Of a stretch of 64,000 nucleotides of DNA, positions 7,450 through 16,620 are shown in pieces. The position numbers and the translations under genes were made by a program. The stretch covers positions 62,001 through 126,000 of the forward strand of contig JADJRU010000007.1 of assembly GCA_016712105.1 (NCBI GenBank), in the 5' to 3' direction. Numbering within the stretch: position 1 is the first letter of the stretch; every line of letters begins with the position of its first letter. Under the pieces are notes generated by a model. The model saw only the letters and a list, made by a program, of their open reading frames with translations. It was not told the DNA's origin and searched no databases. This DNA is from Ahniella sp. (GTDB lineage Bacteria; Pseudomonadota; Gammaproteobacteria; Xanthomonadales; Ahniellaceae).

Positions 7450-10227
7450 CTATTTGCCTGCAGCTTTGCGGGCAATGCGCACGTCATCCAAGCGCTTTCC
7501 GATCGCCTTCGATCGCGGATCATCCGGACCAAACTGTCGCTTGAGCTCTTCGAGTGCTGCGCCAATATGTTGCTCGGCTTCGTCGAACCGCCCGGCACGG
7601 CCGAGCGCAACACCATAGTTCGCCTCGATCGCCGCCAGATGCCAGTGGCCGGCGGGCAGGTGCATTCGTGCTCGCGGCAGCAGCAACTCGTAGCCTGATA
7701 CCGAACGATCGAGCTCGCCGAGATCGCGCAGGTAGGAGAGGTGGTTACTCTCCAGCATGATGGTTTCCGGGTGATTCACCCCGTTGACCTTGCCATACAG
7801 AATGACGGCTTGGCTGAGCAGCGATTCGGCCCGCTCCAGATTGCCGCGGTCCCGCACCACGAGGGCCAGGGTGCCCAGCGTTTTGGCAGTCTCGGGGGCC
7901 GTGTTGCCCAGAACACGCTGGCGGCGTTCGTAAATGTCCTCAAGCTCACGCTCGGCCTCTTCCAGCCGTCCGGCAGCGCGCAATGCCAAGGCGTAGTTTG
8001 TCCGCATCGTCAGCACGTTCGGATTGTCGGCCCCTGAAGCGGCAGTCCGACGGGGCACCAGATTTTCGAAGAGTTTGATGGCGTCGGCCGTTTTGCCGGC
8101 ATCGGCCAGAATCATCGCCACATGTGCCCATTGCCTGAGCGCCTCGGGATGCTCGGGGCCCATGACGGCCTCGCCAGCCTGCGCTGCCTGCCGGTAACGG
8201 CGTTCCGCGACGTCGTATTTGCCCTCTCGCGCCGCCAGATCGGCTTGTTTCGACAACACGGAGATGACCATGGGATGGGTCGGTCCCCATCGTGTCAATT
8301 CAGCCTGATAGACCTGCTCGAGCAAGGCATTCGCTTCCTGCCACTCGCCCTTCCGACCCAACACGTCGGCAAGATTGGCCCTTGCGCCACTGAGCGCTCC
8401 GCTGCCCTCACCATGTTTGGCCATCGAACGGGAAACATTCCGCCGCGCCAAGGCCACTGCCGTTTCGATATCACCCAGTGAGTAGGTGACTTCGACCTGA
8501 GCGCGACGCGCTTCATTCTCGAGATCATCGGTCAACCCGGTGTCGGGCCCGACTTGTGCAAACAGCCTCTCGAAGTCCGCACGCGCGCCCTTGTATTCGC
8601 CGAGTTCGGTTTTCAGGATCGCCAGCTCCAACTCGGCTTGCAGCATTTTGGGGCTGCCCTCCGGAAACTCCGCAGCACGCGCATCGATCACGGCTTGCTC
8701 CAGCTTTGCGCGCGCTTCGTCGGTTTCGCCCAAGCGCCGCAGCGTTCGGCCCAGCAATACCGCCACCTCGGAACGCAGGCCCGGGTCATCGGCAAAACTG
8801 CCGGCGAGCTTGGCGCCCGCTTCCCTCAATGCGTCGACCACCTTGATCGATCGGGCGGCCTCCGGTTGGTCTCGCAGTTTCCAGGGGTCGGGTGCGGCGA
8901 TCATGTCTTCGAGGAAGTCCATGCTGGCGACCGCACGCGCGCGTTCCGATTCGGCCACGACCAGCGCCTGCTCGGCGCGGGTGCGCTGCGCGCGAGCTTC
9001 GATGGTCATGGCCGTCGTCCCGATGATGCCAAACACCAGTGACATCAGAACCGCCACACTCGCCGCCACGACCAGCCGATTGCGCGCGACGAATTTCTGG
9101 ATGCGATAGACACGGCTTGGCGGGCTGGCCAGGACGGGCTCACCATTGATATGGCGTCGAATGTCGGCCGCGAACTCGCCGACCGACCCGTAACGGCGGT
9201 CCCGCTCGCGTTCGAGCGACTTCAGGATGATCCAGTCGAGGTCACCGCGAAGTTTGCGCGCCTGGGTCGGATAGTCTCCGGCCATCGCGCGTTTCCATTC
9301 CGCTACCGGCTGTTTGCCGAGGTCGAGCGTGACTTTGCTCGGCGCAACCACCACGGCTTCACGCAGCAGCTTCGCCAGGTCACCATGCATGGCGCGCTGG
9401 ATCTGCTCGGCCGGAATCGGCAATTCGTCGGTGAGCATCTTGTACAACACGACACCCAATGCATACACGTCGGTCCGGGTGTCGACGGCACTGGGATCAC
9501 CGGCCGCCTGTTCGGGACTCATGTACGCCGGTGTGCCGATCGGCACGCCGATCTGGGTCGTGCCAACGTCGCCCCGACCTGCGCTGTCGATGCTCTTGGC
9601 GATACCGAAGTCGATCACCTTGACCAGCAATTGCCCCTGGTAATCGGCAACCAGCAGGTTGCTGGGCTTGATGTCCCGGTGGATCACGCCTTTCTGATGC
9701 GCGTGCTGGACACCCTCGCAAACTTGCAGGAAAAGGTCCAGCCGGTGTTCCAGATCGGTCCCGCGCCGGTTGCAGAACTCCACCAGCGGCACACCCGGGA
9801 CATACTCCATCGCGAAGTACAGACGGCCATCGGGCGTCGTGCCGACATCCAGCATCTGCGAGATGTTGGGGTGGCTCATCCGCGCCAGAAGATCCCCTTC
9901 CGACCGGAAACGGGCCAGCAGGTCTTCGCTGTCCATGCCGGCCCGCAGGAGTTTCAGCGCCACCTGGCGGCGGACGGGCTCCTTCTGGTCTGCCAGGAAC
10001 ACGGCGCCCATGCCGCCGGAACCGAGTTCCGCGACAATCTTGTAGGGTCCGTACTGTCGGCCAATTTGATTCGCCGACTGCGAGGCGTCCGCGGCGGCCA
10101 TTTCGGCCCCGCCGGTGGATGGCGCCGACGTGACCGCCTGCGCGACCGGATTGATCGACGTAGCGCCCGCATCCGCGGTTGGAACGCGGGTCGGCAAATC
10201 GGATAACGGTTCGTGGTCACCACTCAT
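7450..10227 (-). CDS. Transmembrane serine/threonine protein kinase with TPR-rich sensor region
   Basis: 925 residues. The N-terminal kinase domain (about 60-330) has all key motifs: glycine loop GSGGMGAV, the ATP lysine in VALKLL, catalytic loop HRDIKPSN, metal site DFG and activation-segment GTPAYMSPEQ. A single membrane helix lies near residue 395-420. The remaining 500 residues are helical repeats of the TPR type, placed outside the cytoplasm if the kinase domain is inside. This is the common bacterial Hanks-type plus TPR layout; the ligand or client is unknown. It is the last gene of a minus-strand run and begins 43 bases after the PPK2 stop, so co-transcription is likely. Confidence 0.92.
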   Translation of the reverse strand: MSGDHEPLSDLPTRVPTADAGATSINPVAQAVTSAPSTGGAEMAAADASQSANQIGRQYGPYKIVAELGSGGMGAVFLADQKEPVRRQVALKLLRAGMDSEDLLARFRSEGDLLARMSHPNISQMLDVGTTPDGRLYFAMEYVPGVPLVEFCNRRGTDLEHRLDLFLQVCEGVQHAHQKGVIHRDIKPSNLLVADYQGQLLVKVIDFGIAKSIDSAGRGDVGTTQIGVPIGTPAYMSPEQAAGDPSAVDTRTDVYALGVVLYKMLTDELPIPAEQIQRAMHGDLAKLLREAVVVAPSKVTLDLGKQPVAEWKRAMAGDYPTQARKLRGDLDWIILKSLERERDRRYGSVGEFAADIRRHINGEPVLASPPSRVYRIQKFVARNRLVVAASVAVLMSLVFGIIGTTAMTIEARAQRTRAEQALVVAESERARAVASMDFLEDMIAAPDPWKLRDQPEAARSIKVVDALREAGAKLAGSFADDPGLRSEVAVLLGRTLRRLGETDEARAKLEQAVIDARAAEFPEGSPKMLQAELELAILKTELGEYKGARADFERLFAQVGPDTGLTDDLENEARRAQVEVTYSLGDIETAVALARRNVSRSMAKHGEGSGALSGARANLADVLGRKGEWQEANALLEQVYQAELTRWGPTHPMVISVLSKQADLAAREGKYDVAERRYRQAAQAGEAVMGPEHPEALRQWAHVAMILADAGKTADAIKLFENLVPRRTAASGADNPNVLTMRTNYALALRAAGRLEEAERELEDIYERRQRVLGNTAPETAKTLGTLALVVRDRGNLERAESLLSQAVILYGKVNGVNHPETIMLESNHLSYLRDLGELDRSVSGYELLLPRARMHLPAGHWHLAAIEANYGVALGRAGRFDEAEQHIGAALEELKRQFGPDDPRSKAIGKRLDDVRIARKAAGK

Positions 10228-10270
10228 GGCTGGATCATCGCCTCGACCGTCGTCATCGGCAAGCCTGCCG

Positions 10271-11050
10271 TCAGTATCGGCCCGTCACCGTTTCGTGGGG
10301 GGCCCCCACCTCGTCCTTGCCCAGGCGTTTGCGTTTCAGCGGTGTGAACTCCAGCGGCTCGGGCGGGACACGGTGGTCGGGCAACTGGTCGAGCAGGTGC
10401 GCGATCATGTTGAGGCGGGCCCGACGCTGATCATTGGCATCGACCACGAACCAGGGTGAGCGCTTGGTGTGGGTCGCCTTGAAGAACGTATCGCGGGCCG
10501 CGGTGTAGTCGTCGTAACGCGCCCGGGCGGCCAGGTCGATCGGCGAGATCTTCCAGCGCTTGAGCGGGTCGTCCATCCGTTCGGCAAAACGTTCTTCCTG
10601 CATCACCTGATCCACCGAGAACCAGTACTTGAACAGCAGGATCCCGTCTTCGATCAGCATTTGCTCGAACACGGGCGCCTGCTTCAGGAATCGGCGGTGC
10701 TCGGCTTCCGTGCAGAATCCCATGACGTGTTCAACACCGCCGCGGTTGTACCAACTGCGATCGAGCAGCACGATTTCACCAGCCGCTGGCAGGTGTGAGA
10801 CATACCGTTGGAAATACCACTGGCTGCGTTCACGCTCGGTCGGCTTCGGCAATGCCACCACCCGGCAGCCGCGCGGATTCAAGGTGTCGGCGAACACTGA
10901 AATCGCGCCACCTTTCCCGGCCGTATCACGCCCTTCGAACACGATCACGACCCGCTGCCCGGTCGCCTGCACCCAGCGTTGCATCTCGCACAGCTCAACG
11001 CGTAGCGGCTGCAGCAGTTCTTCGTAGTCTTTCTTCTTCAGGTTGGCCAT
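10271..11050 (-). CDS. ppk2: Polyphosphate kinase 2 family protein
   Basis: 259 residues, the one-domain PPK2 length. PPK2 transfers phosphate from polyphosphate to nucleoside diphosphates or monophosphates. Visible: Walker A motif GRDTAGKGG near residue 40, Walker B-like DRSWYNR, and the lid region around PTERERSQWYFQRY. GAGGA lies six bases before the ATG. It starts nine bases after the acetyltransferase gene, so the two are translated from one message. Substrate class (ADP versus GDP or AMP) cannot be fixed by eye. The polyphosphate link fits the neighbouring rph and rdgB nucleotide-metabolism genes. Confidence 0.92.
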   Translation of the reverse strand: MANLKKKDYEELLQPLRVELCEMQRWVQATGQRVVIVFEGRDTAGKGGAISVFADTLNPRGCRVVALPKPTERERSQWYFQRYVSHLPAAGEIVLLDRSWYNRGGVEHVMGFCTEAEHRRFLKQAPVFEQMLIEDGILLFKYWFSVDQVMQEERFAERMDDPLKRWKISPIDLAARARYDDYTAARDTFFKATHTKRSPWFVVDANDQRRARLNMIAHLLDQLPDHRVPPEPLEFTPLKRKRLGKDEVGAPHETVTGRY

Positions 11051-11059
11051 GGCTTGTCC

Positions 11060-12295
11060 TCAAGTTGTCTTGAACGGATTACGTTCCGGTGCTTCATCGT
11101 GTTCGATGCCGGCCAACAGGCCGCGCACCATCTTGTTGACCAGTGGTTGCGTATGGCGCGCGAACACCACCATACGTTCCGGCTTGGCGCCGAGCGCAGC
11201 CTTGGGCTCAAGTGCCGTGCGCCCGAGCGACATGCGCTTTCCGCCCATGTTGATGGCCTCGCCGACCGCGGCATGCAGCAATCGCAGATAGATCGGCACG
11301 TCGGCAGCGGCGTGTTTGTCGAAACCGATGTGGTACGCGAACACGGTGCCATCGGTGTCGCGCAACATGACGACAAAACCGACCAGGCGTTCGTCGAGCC
11401 ACAGCCCGACCACGCGCACGCGTTTCCCGAGCGCTTGCGGCAGCGCTCGCCAGTACGACTCCGGCAGCGTGAACGGACGGATGTCCTGGGCCTCGTGCAC
11501 AGCCAGATACAACTCGTGCAGGCGCTTGGCCGACGCGGCGGGATTGGCAATCACGCCAATCCGGAACCGGTCGGTCTCGAATGGCTTGAGGATCCGGCTC
11601 TGGGCGTTCTTGCGGTACTTCGACGCCAGACTGGCCAGGTAGTCGCTGTAACTGGTCCACGCGGGATCCAGCGCCAGCATCATGTTCGGCTCCGTCTCAA
11701 GCTCCCGATAACCAAAGTCGAGCAGCGATTGTGCTTCGGTCGCATCGGAACCGACCAGATCCTTCACCATCTGGAAATCGGCACCCCCTTCGAGCTTTTC
11801 AGCGCGGCGAAACCGATAGATTGCTTCCGAGGCACCGTGCCAGAACTCATCAAGCGGCAGGGACGGGTGCCGCACAAATGCATGCTGGCCATAACTCAGC
11901 ATGTTGCCGAGCACCAGCAGTTTCCGATCGTTCAACGGTCGGGTCGCCAGATCACGCGCGCCGCGTTTGATCCGCGCGGCCAGACTTGGCGTATCGGCCG
12001 TGATGGCTTGCATGCGCGCCGCCTCCAGATGCAGCTTCTGCATGACCAGCAGCGCAGCCGGCTGTCCGCGACGCGACAGCAGCGCATAACGGGGCTGCAT
12101 CTGCGGCGGGGCGTTCGCCTCCAGCATGGCCAGGTAATCCCGCGAGAAAAACACGCTGCCCTGATTCGCCAATGTGTCCCACCACTCCGGGTTGAACGCG
12201 CCAATGCGTTCGCTCAGCGTGAACTCGAGTTCGGACGGGGTTTGCCGCTTGCGCAAGCGCTTCAAGCCGGGAAACAGGGATTCACGCAGGCTCAT
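11060..12295 (-). CDS. GNAT-type acyltransferase (BioF2/FemAB-like)
   Basis: 411 residues without signal peptide or membrane helix. The C-terminal half (about 225-370) resembles the GNAT_6/BioF2-like acetyltransferases, with the SKYRKNA motif before a GNAT core containing VVGLWLDERLVGFV and the IYLRLLHAAV helix. The N-terminal half is less clear. Proteins of this kind acylate peptidoglycan or polysaccharide precursors or other amino groups; the substrate here is unknown. Its start overlaps the end of rdgB by 14 bases and ppk2 follows by nine, placing it inside the rph-rdgB-ppk2 operon. Confidence 0.75.
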   Translation of the reverse strand: MSLRESLFPGLKRLRKRQTPSELEFTLSERIGAFNPEWWDTLANQGSVFFSRDYLAMLEANAPPQMQPRYALLSRRGQPAALLVMQKLHLEAARMQAITADTPSLAARIKRGARDLATRPLNDRKLLVLGNMLSYGQHAFVRHPSLPLDEFWHGASEAIYRFRRAEKLEGGADFQMVKDLVGSDATEAQSLLDFGYRELETEPNMMLALDPAWTSYSDYLASLASKYRKNAQSRILKPFETDRFRIGVIANPAASAKRLHELYLAVHEAQDIRPFTLPESYWRALPQALGKRVRVVGLWLDERLVGFVVMLRDTDGTVFAYHIGFDKHAAADVPIYLRLLHAAVGEAINMGGKRMSLGRTALEPKAALGAKPERMVVFARHTQPLVNKMVRGLLAGIEHDEAPERNPFKTT

Positions 12296-12893
12296 GGTCG
12301 GGACTCCGCTCCATCAACAGGGCTTGCAGGCGCGCCAGCGCAAGGCCGCGATGGCTACGTTGGTTCTTGTCCGTGGCTGGCAGTTCGGCCGCACTGAGTC
12401 CGGTGGCCGGATCCAGGAATATCGGGTCGTATCCGAAACCGCCGTTGCCGCGCGGCGACATCAGGATGCTGCCTTGCCATCTTCCTTCAGCGATCAGCGG
12501 CTCCGGATCGTCGGGCGAACGCAACAGAACGATCACCGAGTAGAAACAGGCCCGCCGCTGATCCGGGTGCAGGTCGCGCATTTCGGCCAGAAGTTTGGCG
12601 ATGTTGGCGGCACTGTCGCCATGGATACCGGCGTAGTGGGCGGTGATCAACCCGGGCGCCCCACCCAGCGCCGGGACGATCAAGCCGGAATCGTCCGCCA
12701 GTGCCGGCAGGCCGCTGGCTGCCGCGGCATGGCGAGCCTTGATCAGCGCATTTTCGACAAACGTCAGCCCGGTTTCTTCGACCGAACCAATGCCCAGTTC
12801 CGACTGCGCCACCAGTTCGACCGGCAAAGCCGCCAGCACGGCGCGCATTTCCTTGAGCTTGCCGGTGTTGCCGGTGGCGAGCACCCAGCGCAT
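12282..12893 (-). CDS. rdgB: Non-canonical purine NTP pyrophosphatase (ITP/XTP)
   Basis: 203 residues, normal for the RdgB/HAM1 family, which hydrolyses dITP and XTP to monophosphates and keeps deaminated purines out of DNA. Family marks: N-terminal TGNTGKLKE, LADDSGL, GFGYDPIF, and the C-terminal SHRGLAL. The ATG overlaps the rph stop as TGATG, so it is translationally coupled to rph, an arrangement common in proteobacteria. Confidence 0.95.
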   Translation of the reverse strand: MRWVLATGNTGKLKEMRAVLAALPVELVAQSELGIGSVEETGLTFVENALIKARHAAAASGLPALADDSGLIVPALGGAPGLITAHYAGIHGDSAANIAKLLAEMRDLHPDQRRACFYSVIVLLRSPDDPEPLIAEGRWQGSILMSPRGNGGFGYDPIFLDPATGLSAAELPATDKNQRSHRGLALARLQALLMERSPDHEPA

Positions 12894-13615
12894 CAGCGTG
12901 CCAAGGCCTCGCGCTGCAATTCGATCAGCCGGGCAATCCCCGACTCGGCGAGATTCAGCAGCGCATCCAGCTCACTTCGCCGGAAGGCATGGCCTTCGGC
13001 CGTACCCTGGACTTCAATGAAGGCGCCGGCATCGTTCATGACCACATTCATGTCGGTCTCGCAGGCCGAATCGTCCTGGTAATCGAGATCCAGAACGGGT
13101 AGTCCATCAAAAATGCCCACGCTGACGGCCGCAACATGGCCATGGATTGGTTCCTTGTCGATCAGGTTCCGGCCACGCAAGTGGCGGACCGCATCGACCA
13201 ATGCCACGTAGGCACCAGTGATGGCAGCCGTGCGGGTGCCGCCATCGGCCTGCAGCACATCACAGTCCAGCGTGATCGTGCGTTCGCCCAGCGCCCGGCG
13301 ATCCACCACGGCGCGCAGCGCACGAGCGATCAAACGCTGGATCTCCATCGTGCGGCCACCTTGTTTGCCACTGGCCGCCTCACGGTTGTTGCGGGTGTTC
13401 GTCGACCGCGGCAGCATGCCGTATTCGGCCGTGACCCAACCTTCGCCCTTGCCGCGCAGGAAGCCGGGTGCCTTCTCTTCCACGCTGGCGGTACACAACA
13501 CGTGAGTGTCGCCAAAACGCACCAGAACGCTGCCTTCAGCGTGTTTTGTGTAGTGGCGTTCGATGGACACCGGACGCAGTTGATCGGCAGCGCGGCCACT
13601 TGGTCTTGCTTTCAT
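12893..13615 (-). CDS. rph: Ribonuclease PH
   Basis: 240 residues from the ATG at 13615. RNase PH is a phosphorolytic 3'-5' exoribonuclease that trims tRNA 3' ends. Visible: MKARPSGR start typical of the family, phosphate-site GGRTMEIQRLIARALR (near residue 85), and the catalytic aspartate region DCDVLQADGGTRTA. A 71-base divergent gap separates it from yicC, the classic rph/yicC pairing also seen in enterobacteria. It heads the rph-rdgB-acetyltransferase-ppk2 message. Confidence 0.96.
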   Translation of the reverse strand: MKARPSGRAADQLRPVSIERHYTKHAEGSVLVRFGDTHVLCTASVEEKAPGFLRGKGEGWVTAEYGMLPRSTNTRNNREAASGKQGGRTMEIQRLIARALRAVVDRRALGERTITLDCDVLQADGGTRTAAITGAYVALVDAVRHLRGRNLIDKEPIHGHVAAVSVGIFDGLPVLDLDYQDDSACETDMNVVMNDAGAFIEVQGTAEGHAFRRSELDALLNLAESGIARLIELQREALAR

Positions 13616-13686
13616 GGTGGAATCTTTTGGCAATTGGCGGGTCCAAACTCTAACATTGCCCACCCGAATCACCAGCAGGCCCGACC

Positions 13687-14571
13687 ATGATCCGCAGCAT
13701 GACCGCATTTGCCAGCGCCGAAGGCACCAGTTGCCGGGGGCGGGTCCTGATCGAGATGCGCTCGGTCAACCACCGCTTCCTTGAAATGGGCTTGCGTTGC
13801 CCCGAAGATCTTCGTGCGCTCGAGCCCAAGTTGCGCGAGCGCCTTGAAAAGCGGCTCAGTCGCGGCAAGGTCGACATCAGCATTCGTGTGCGCGATGGTT
13901 TGGGTGAGGCGAACCTGAGCCTCAACAAGGCCACAGTGCGCGCCCTGTTCACACTCGAGCGTGAACTGCTGATGTTGCAGCGCGAAACTTCCGCCGGCGC
14001 CGAACCGCCCCGGTCGGCCTCGACCTTCGAGATCCTCAATTTCCCGGGGGTCATTGCCGAACCGGAAATTGACCAGGGCGCTTTTTTTGAAGAAGTGCTC
14101 GCGGTATTCAATCGGGCTCTTGCCGACTTTGTCGACACTCGTCAGCGCGAGGGTGAACGCCTCCGGACGCTGCTGATCGAGCGGCTCGACGCCATCCAAC
14201 GAATCGTCACCGATGTGCGAGCCTGGTTGCCGGATATCCGGACCGCCCTGCGCACGAAGCTTGAAACCCGATTGGCCGAGATCAAAACCACGGTGGACTC
14301 GTCCCGGGTTGAACAGGAGTTGGTGCTCAGCCTCCAGAAAATCGACGTCGACGAAGAACTGGATCGCCTGGAGTCCCATCTCGTTGAAGCCCGTTCGCGC
14401 ATGGACAGCGGTGAGCCAGTCGGTCGCCGTCTGGATTTCCTGCTGCAGGAGTTCAACCGCGAGTCCAATACCCTGGGCTCAAAATCGGTTGACACCCGGA
14501 CCAGCCAATCATCGGTCGAACTGAAAGTCCTGATCGAACAGTTGCGCGAACAAATCCAGAACATCGAGTGA
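13687..14571 (+). CDS. yicC: YicC family endoribonuclease
   Basis: 294 residues, starting MIRSMTAFA, the hallmark of YicC, and ending with the conserved EFNRESNTLGSK and IEQLREQIQNIE segments. YicC proteins are stress-linked endoribonucleases that help small-RNA decay. The gene is divergent from rph, with gmk beginning eight bases after its stop, so it is the first gene of a plus-strand operon. Confidence 0.95.
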   Translation: MIRSMTAFASAEGTSCRGRVLIEMRSVNHRFLEMGLRCPEDLRALEPKLRERLEKRLSRGKVDISIRVRDGLGEANLSLNKATVRALFTLERELLMLQRETSAGAEPPRSASTFEILNFPGVIAEPEIDQGAFFEEVLAVFNRALADFVDTRQREGERLRTLLIERLDAIQRIVTDVRAWLPDIRTALRTKLETRLAEIKTTVDSSRVEQELVLSLQKIDVDEELDRLESHLVEARSRMDSGEPVGRRLDFLLQEFNRESNTLGSKSVDTRTSQSSVELKVLIEQLREQIQNIE

Positions 14572-14579
14572 GGTGACCC

Positions 14580-15191
14580 ATGCCCGGCAATCTGTTCATC
14601 GTTGCTGCACCGTCCGGCGCCGGCAAGTCCAGCCTCGTGAATGCGCTGTTGAAGCGCGAACCCGGCATCAAGCTGTCGGTGTCCTACACGTCCCGGGGCC
14701 CGCGGCCCGGTGAGGTGGACGGAGTGCACTACCACTTCGTCACCAAGGAGAAGTTTCTCGACATGGTCGAGCGCGGCGATTTTCTCGAACACGCGCTGGT
14801 TCACGGTGACTTGAAGGGCACCGCGAAGTCGGCTGTCGAAGGACGCCTTGCCGCCGGTGAGGACGTGTTGCTGGAGATCGACTACCAAGGCGCCCGGATC
14901 GTCCGCGCCTTGCTACCGAAGACGATCAGCATCTTCATCCTGCCGCCGTCGCGGGACGAACTGGAGCAGCGACTGCGTCGGCGCGCCCAGGATTCCGAGG
15001 AGGTGATCCTGCGGCGAATGAAGGGCTCACACGATGAAATGGCCCATGCCCACGAATTCGACTACATCGTCATCAACGATCGTTTCGATGTGGCGCGGGA
15101 ACAGTTGGTCACCATCGTGCACGCGTCGCGTCTGCGTCGGGATTCACAGCTGCTTCGTCACGAAATCTTGCTGCGACAGCTGCTGAGCTGA
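14580..15191 (+). CDS. gmk: Guanylate kinase
   Basis: 203 residues, family length. Converts GMP to GDP with ATP. The P-loop APSGAGKSS is at residues 9-17, followed by the GMP-binding segment SYTSRGPRPGEVDGVHYHF and the lid region with RRRAQDSEEVILRR. Usually followed by rpoZ and spoT in this group of bacteria; here a TolC-like gene starts five bases later, so the normal downstream context has been replaced. Confidence 0.97.
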   Translation: MPGNLFIVAAPSGAGKSSLVNALLKREPGIKLSVSYTSRGPRPGEVDGVHYHFVTKEKFLDMVERGDFLEHALVHGDLKGTAKSAVEGRLAAGEDVLLEIDYQGARIVRALLPKTISIFILPPSRDELEQRLRRRAQDSEEVILRRMKGSHDEMAHAHEFDYIVINDRFDVAREQLVTIVHASRLRRDSQLLRHEILLRQLLS

Positions 15192-15196
15192 CCATC

Positions 15197-16603
15197 ATGC
15201 GCCGAATGCTTGTTGTTCTGTTGCCCCTGCTGGCTGCTTGCGCCAGCTTGCCCGCCGAGCGTGGTTACTCCGAAGCGACTACCGAGGTGTCCACGCGCAT
15301 TGGACACGCCCCGCCGTCCGACTTGCTGAGTCTCGAGCCCACGCGACCAGCGGTCCCCGAAGGTGAAATCGGAATCGGTCAGGCGCTCGACCTGGCCCTT
15401 CGCCACAACCCTGAGCTTCGCCGTGAATACGCAGCACTGGGCATCAGTCGCGCGGAACTCGAAGCGGCGACTCGCGTGCACAACCCGGTGTTCTCGATTG
15501 CGCGACTTGGTATTGAATCGGGCACCGAGATTGCACGCAGTGTGGCTCTGGCTTTCACGGATTTGCTGACCATGCCGGACCGTCGCTCGATGGCCGAACT
15601 CGGGCAACAACGTGCCGAGGCCGAGGTGGCACAAGCGATCCTGAAGATGGCGCATCAAGTCGAGCAAGCCTGGTACGAGTTGATCAGCGCCGAACAACAT
15701 GCGGCGCTGGCGCAATTGATCCGCCAGGCAAACCGGCAGCGCGCCGAGTTGGCCGACCGAATGGTCACTGCAGGGACGCTGCCCGCCTCACACGCGGCTG
15801 AATACCGGGCGACGGCGGCAGAGACCGCGATTGCTGCCACCCGAGCCGAAGCCGAGCGGCTCGAGGCGCGACTCGAACTCGCCAACTTGCTGGTCTTGCC
15901 GATTGAGGCCAACTGGTCGGTGCCGATGCACCTGCCCGAACCCAAAGCAGTGCAGTTCAGTGATGAGGAGTTGTTGGCACAAGCACGCGCAGAGCGCCTC
16001 GACCTCAAAGCATTGGACCGCGCGGTTGCCGAACACGAACGATCCCTTGCTTCCGTAAAGCGCTGGCGTTTTGTCGGTGATGTCGAACTGGAGTACGAAC
16101 ACGAACAGGCCGACGGCGAAGCCGACAAACAGGGCCCTGGCCTGACGCTTGCGCTGCCGATCTTCGATCAAGGCCAGGCTGAACTCGAACGTGCGAAGGC
16201 CGCTCTCGCCGGTGCCCGCGCTGAACGCGATGCAGCCTGGTATGCACTTGGCAACGAGCTGTACGCGGCGCGTGCGGGTTTGCACAGCGCTGCGGAAGTG
16301 GCGAGGGTGTATCAGCGTGTCTTGCTGCCGAGTCAGGAGCGGGTCGTCGACGGTCATCAGCAGGAGCTGAACTTCATGCTGAAGGGCCCGTTCGAGTTGT
16401 TGTCGGTGCGCGCCGAACAGTACGCCGCCCATGGTGAATATCTGGAAGCAGTCCGCGATTACTGGCTGGCTCGTGCGCAACTGCGCATGCTGGCCGGCGG
16501 CCGATTGCCCGACGCCCCGTTGTACGAGGCTGGTCAACCGGAAGTGGGCATCGATCAGTTCCTGCCCAAAGCCGGTGCACCGGATCCGCACGCACATCAT
16601 TAG
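15197..16603 (+). CDS. TolC-family outer membrane efflux lipoprotein
   Basis: 468 residues. The lipobox LLAAC at the end of a hydrophobic signal (Cys about residue 15) predicts an outer membrane lipoprotein. The rest is long, Ala/Glu/Arg-rich helical hairpins of the outer-membrane-efflux (TolC/CusC) fold, with two related halves (IGQALDLALRHNPELR near 60; AEQYAAHGEYLEAVRDYWLAR near the end). No inner-membrane pump or adaptor gene is present nearby. The multicopper oxidase 17 bases downstream suggests a copper link, as in Cus or Cop gene sets. Confidence 0.85.
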   Translation: MRRMLVVLLPLLAACASLPAERGYSEATTEVSTRIGHAPPSDLLSLEPTRPAVPEGEIGIGQALDLALRHNPELRREYAALGISRAELEAATRVHNPVFSIARLGIESGTEIARSVALAFTDLLTMPDRRSMAELGQQRAEAEVAQAILKMAHQVEQAWYELISAEQHAALAQLIRQANRQRAELADRMVTAGTLPASHAAEYRATAAETAIAATRAEAERLEARLELANLLVLPIEANWSVPMHLPEPKAVQFSDEELLAQARAERLDLKALDRAVAEHERSLASVKRWRFVGDVELEYEHEQADGEADKQGPGLTLALPIFDQGQAELERAKAALAGARAERDAAWYALGNELYAARAGLHSAAEVARVYQRVLLPSQERVVDGHQQELNFMLKGPFELLSVRAEQYAAHGEYLEAVRDYWLARAQLRMLAGGRLPDAPLYEAGQPEVGIDQFLPKAGAPDPHAHH

Positions 16604-16620
16604 AACCGAGCATTCGAATC

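Noticed and set aside
7450..11050. Ser/Thr kinase and PPK2 as one fused gene
   Set aside because: There is a stop and 43 bases between them, and each has a complete domain.
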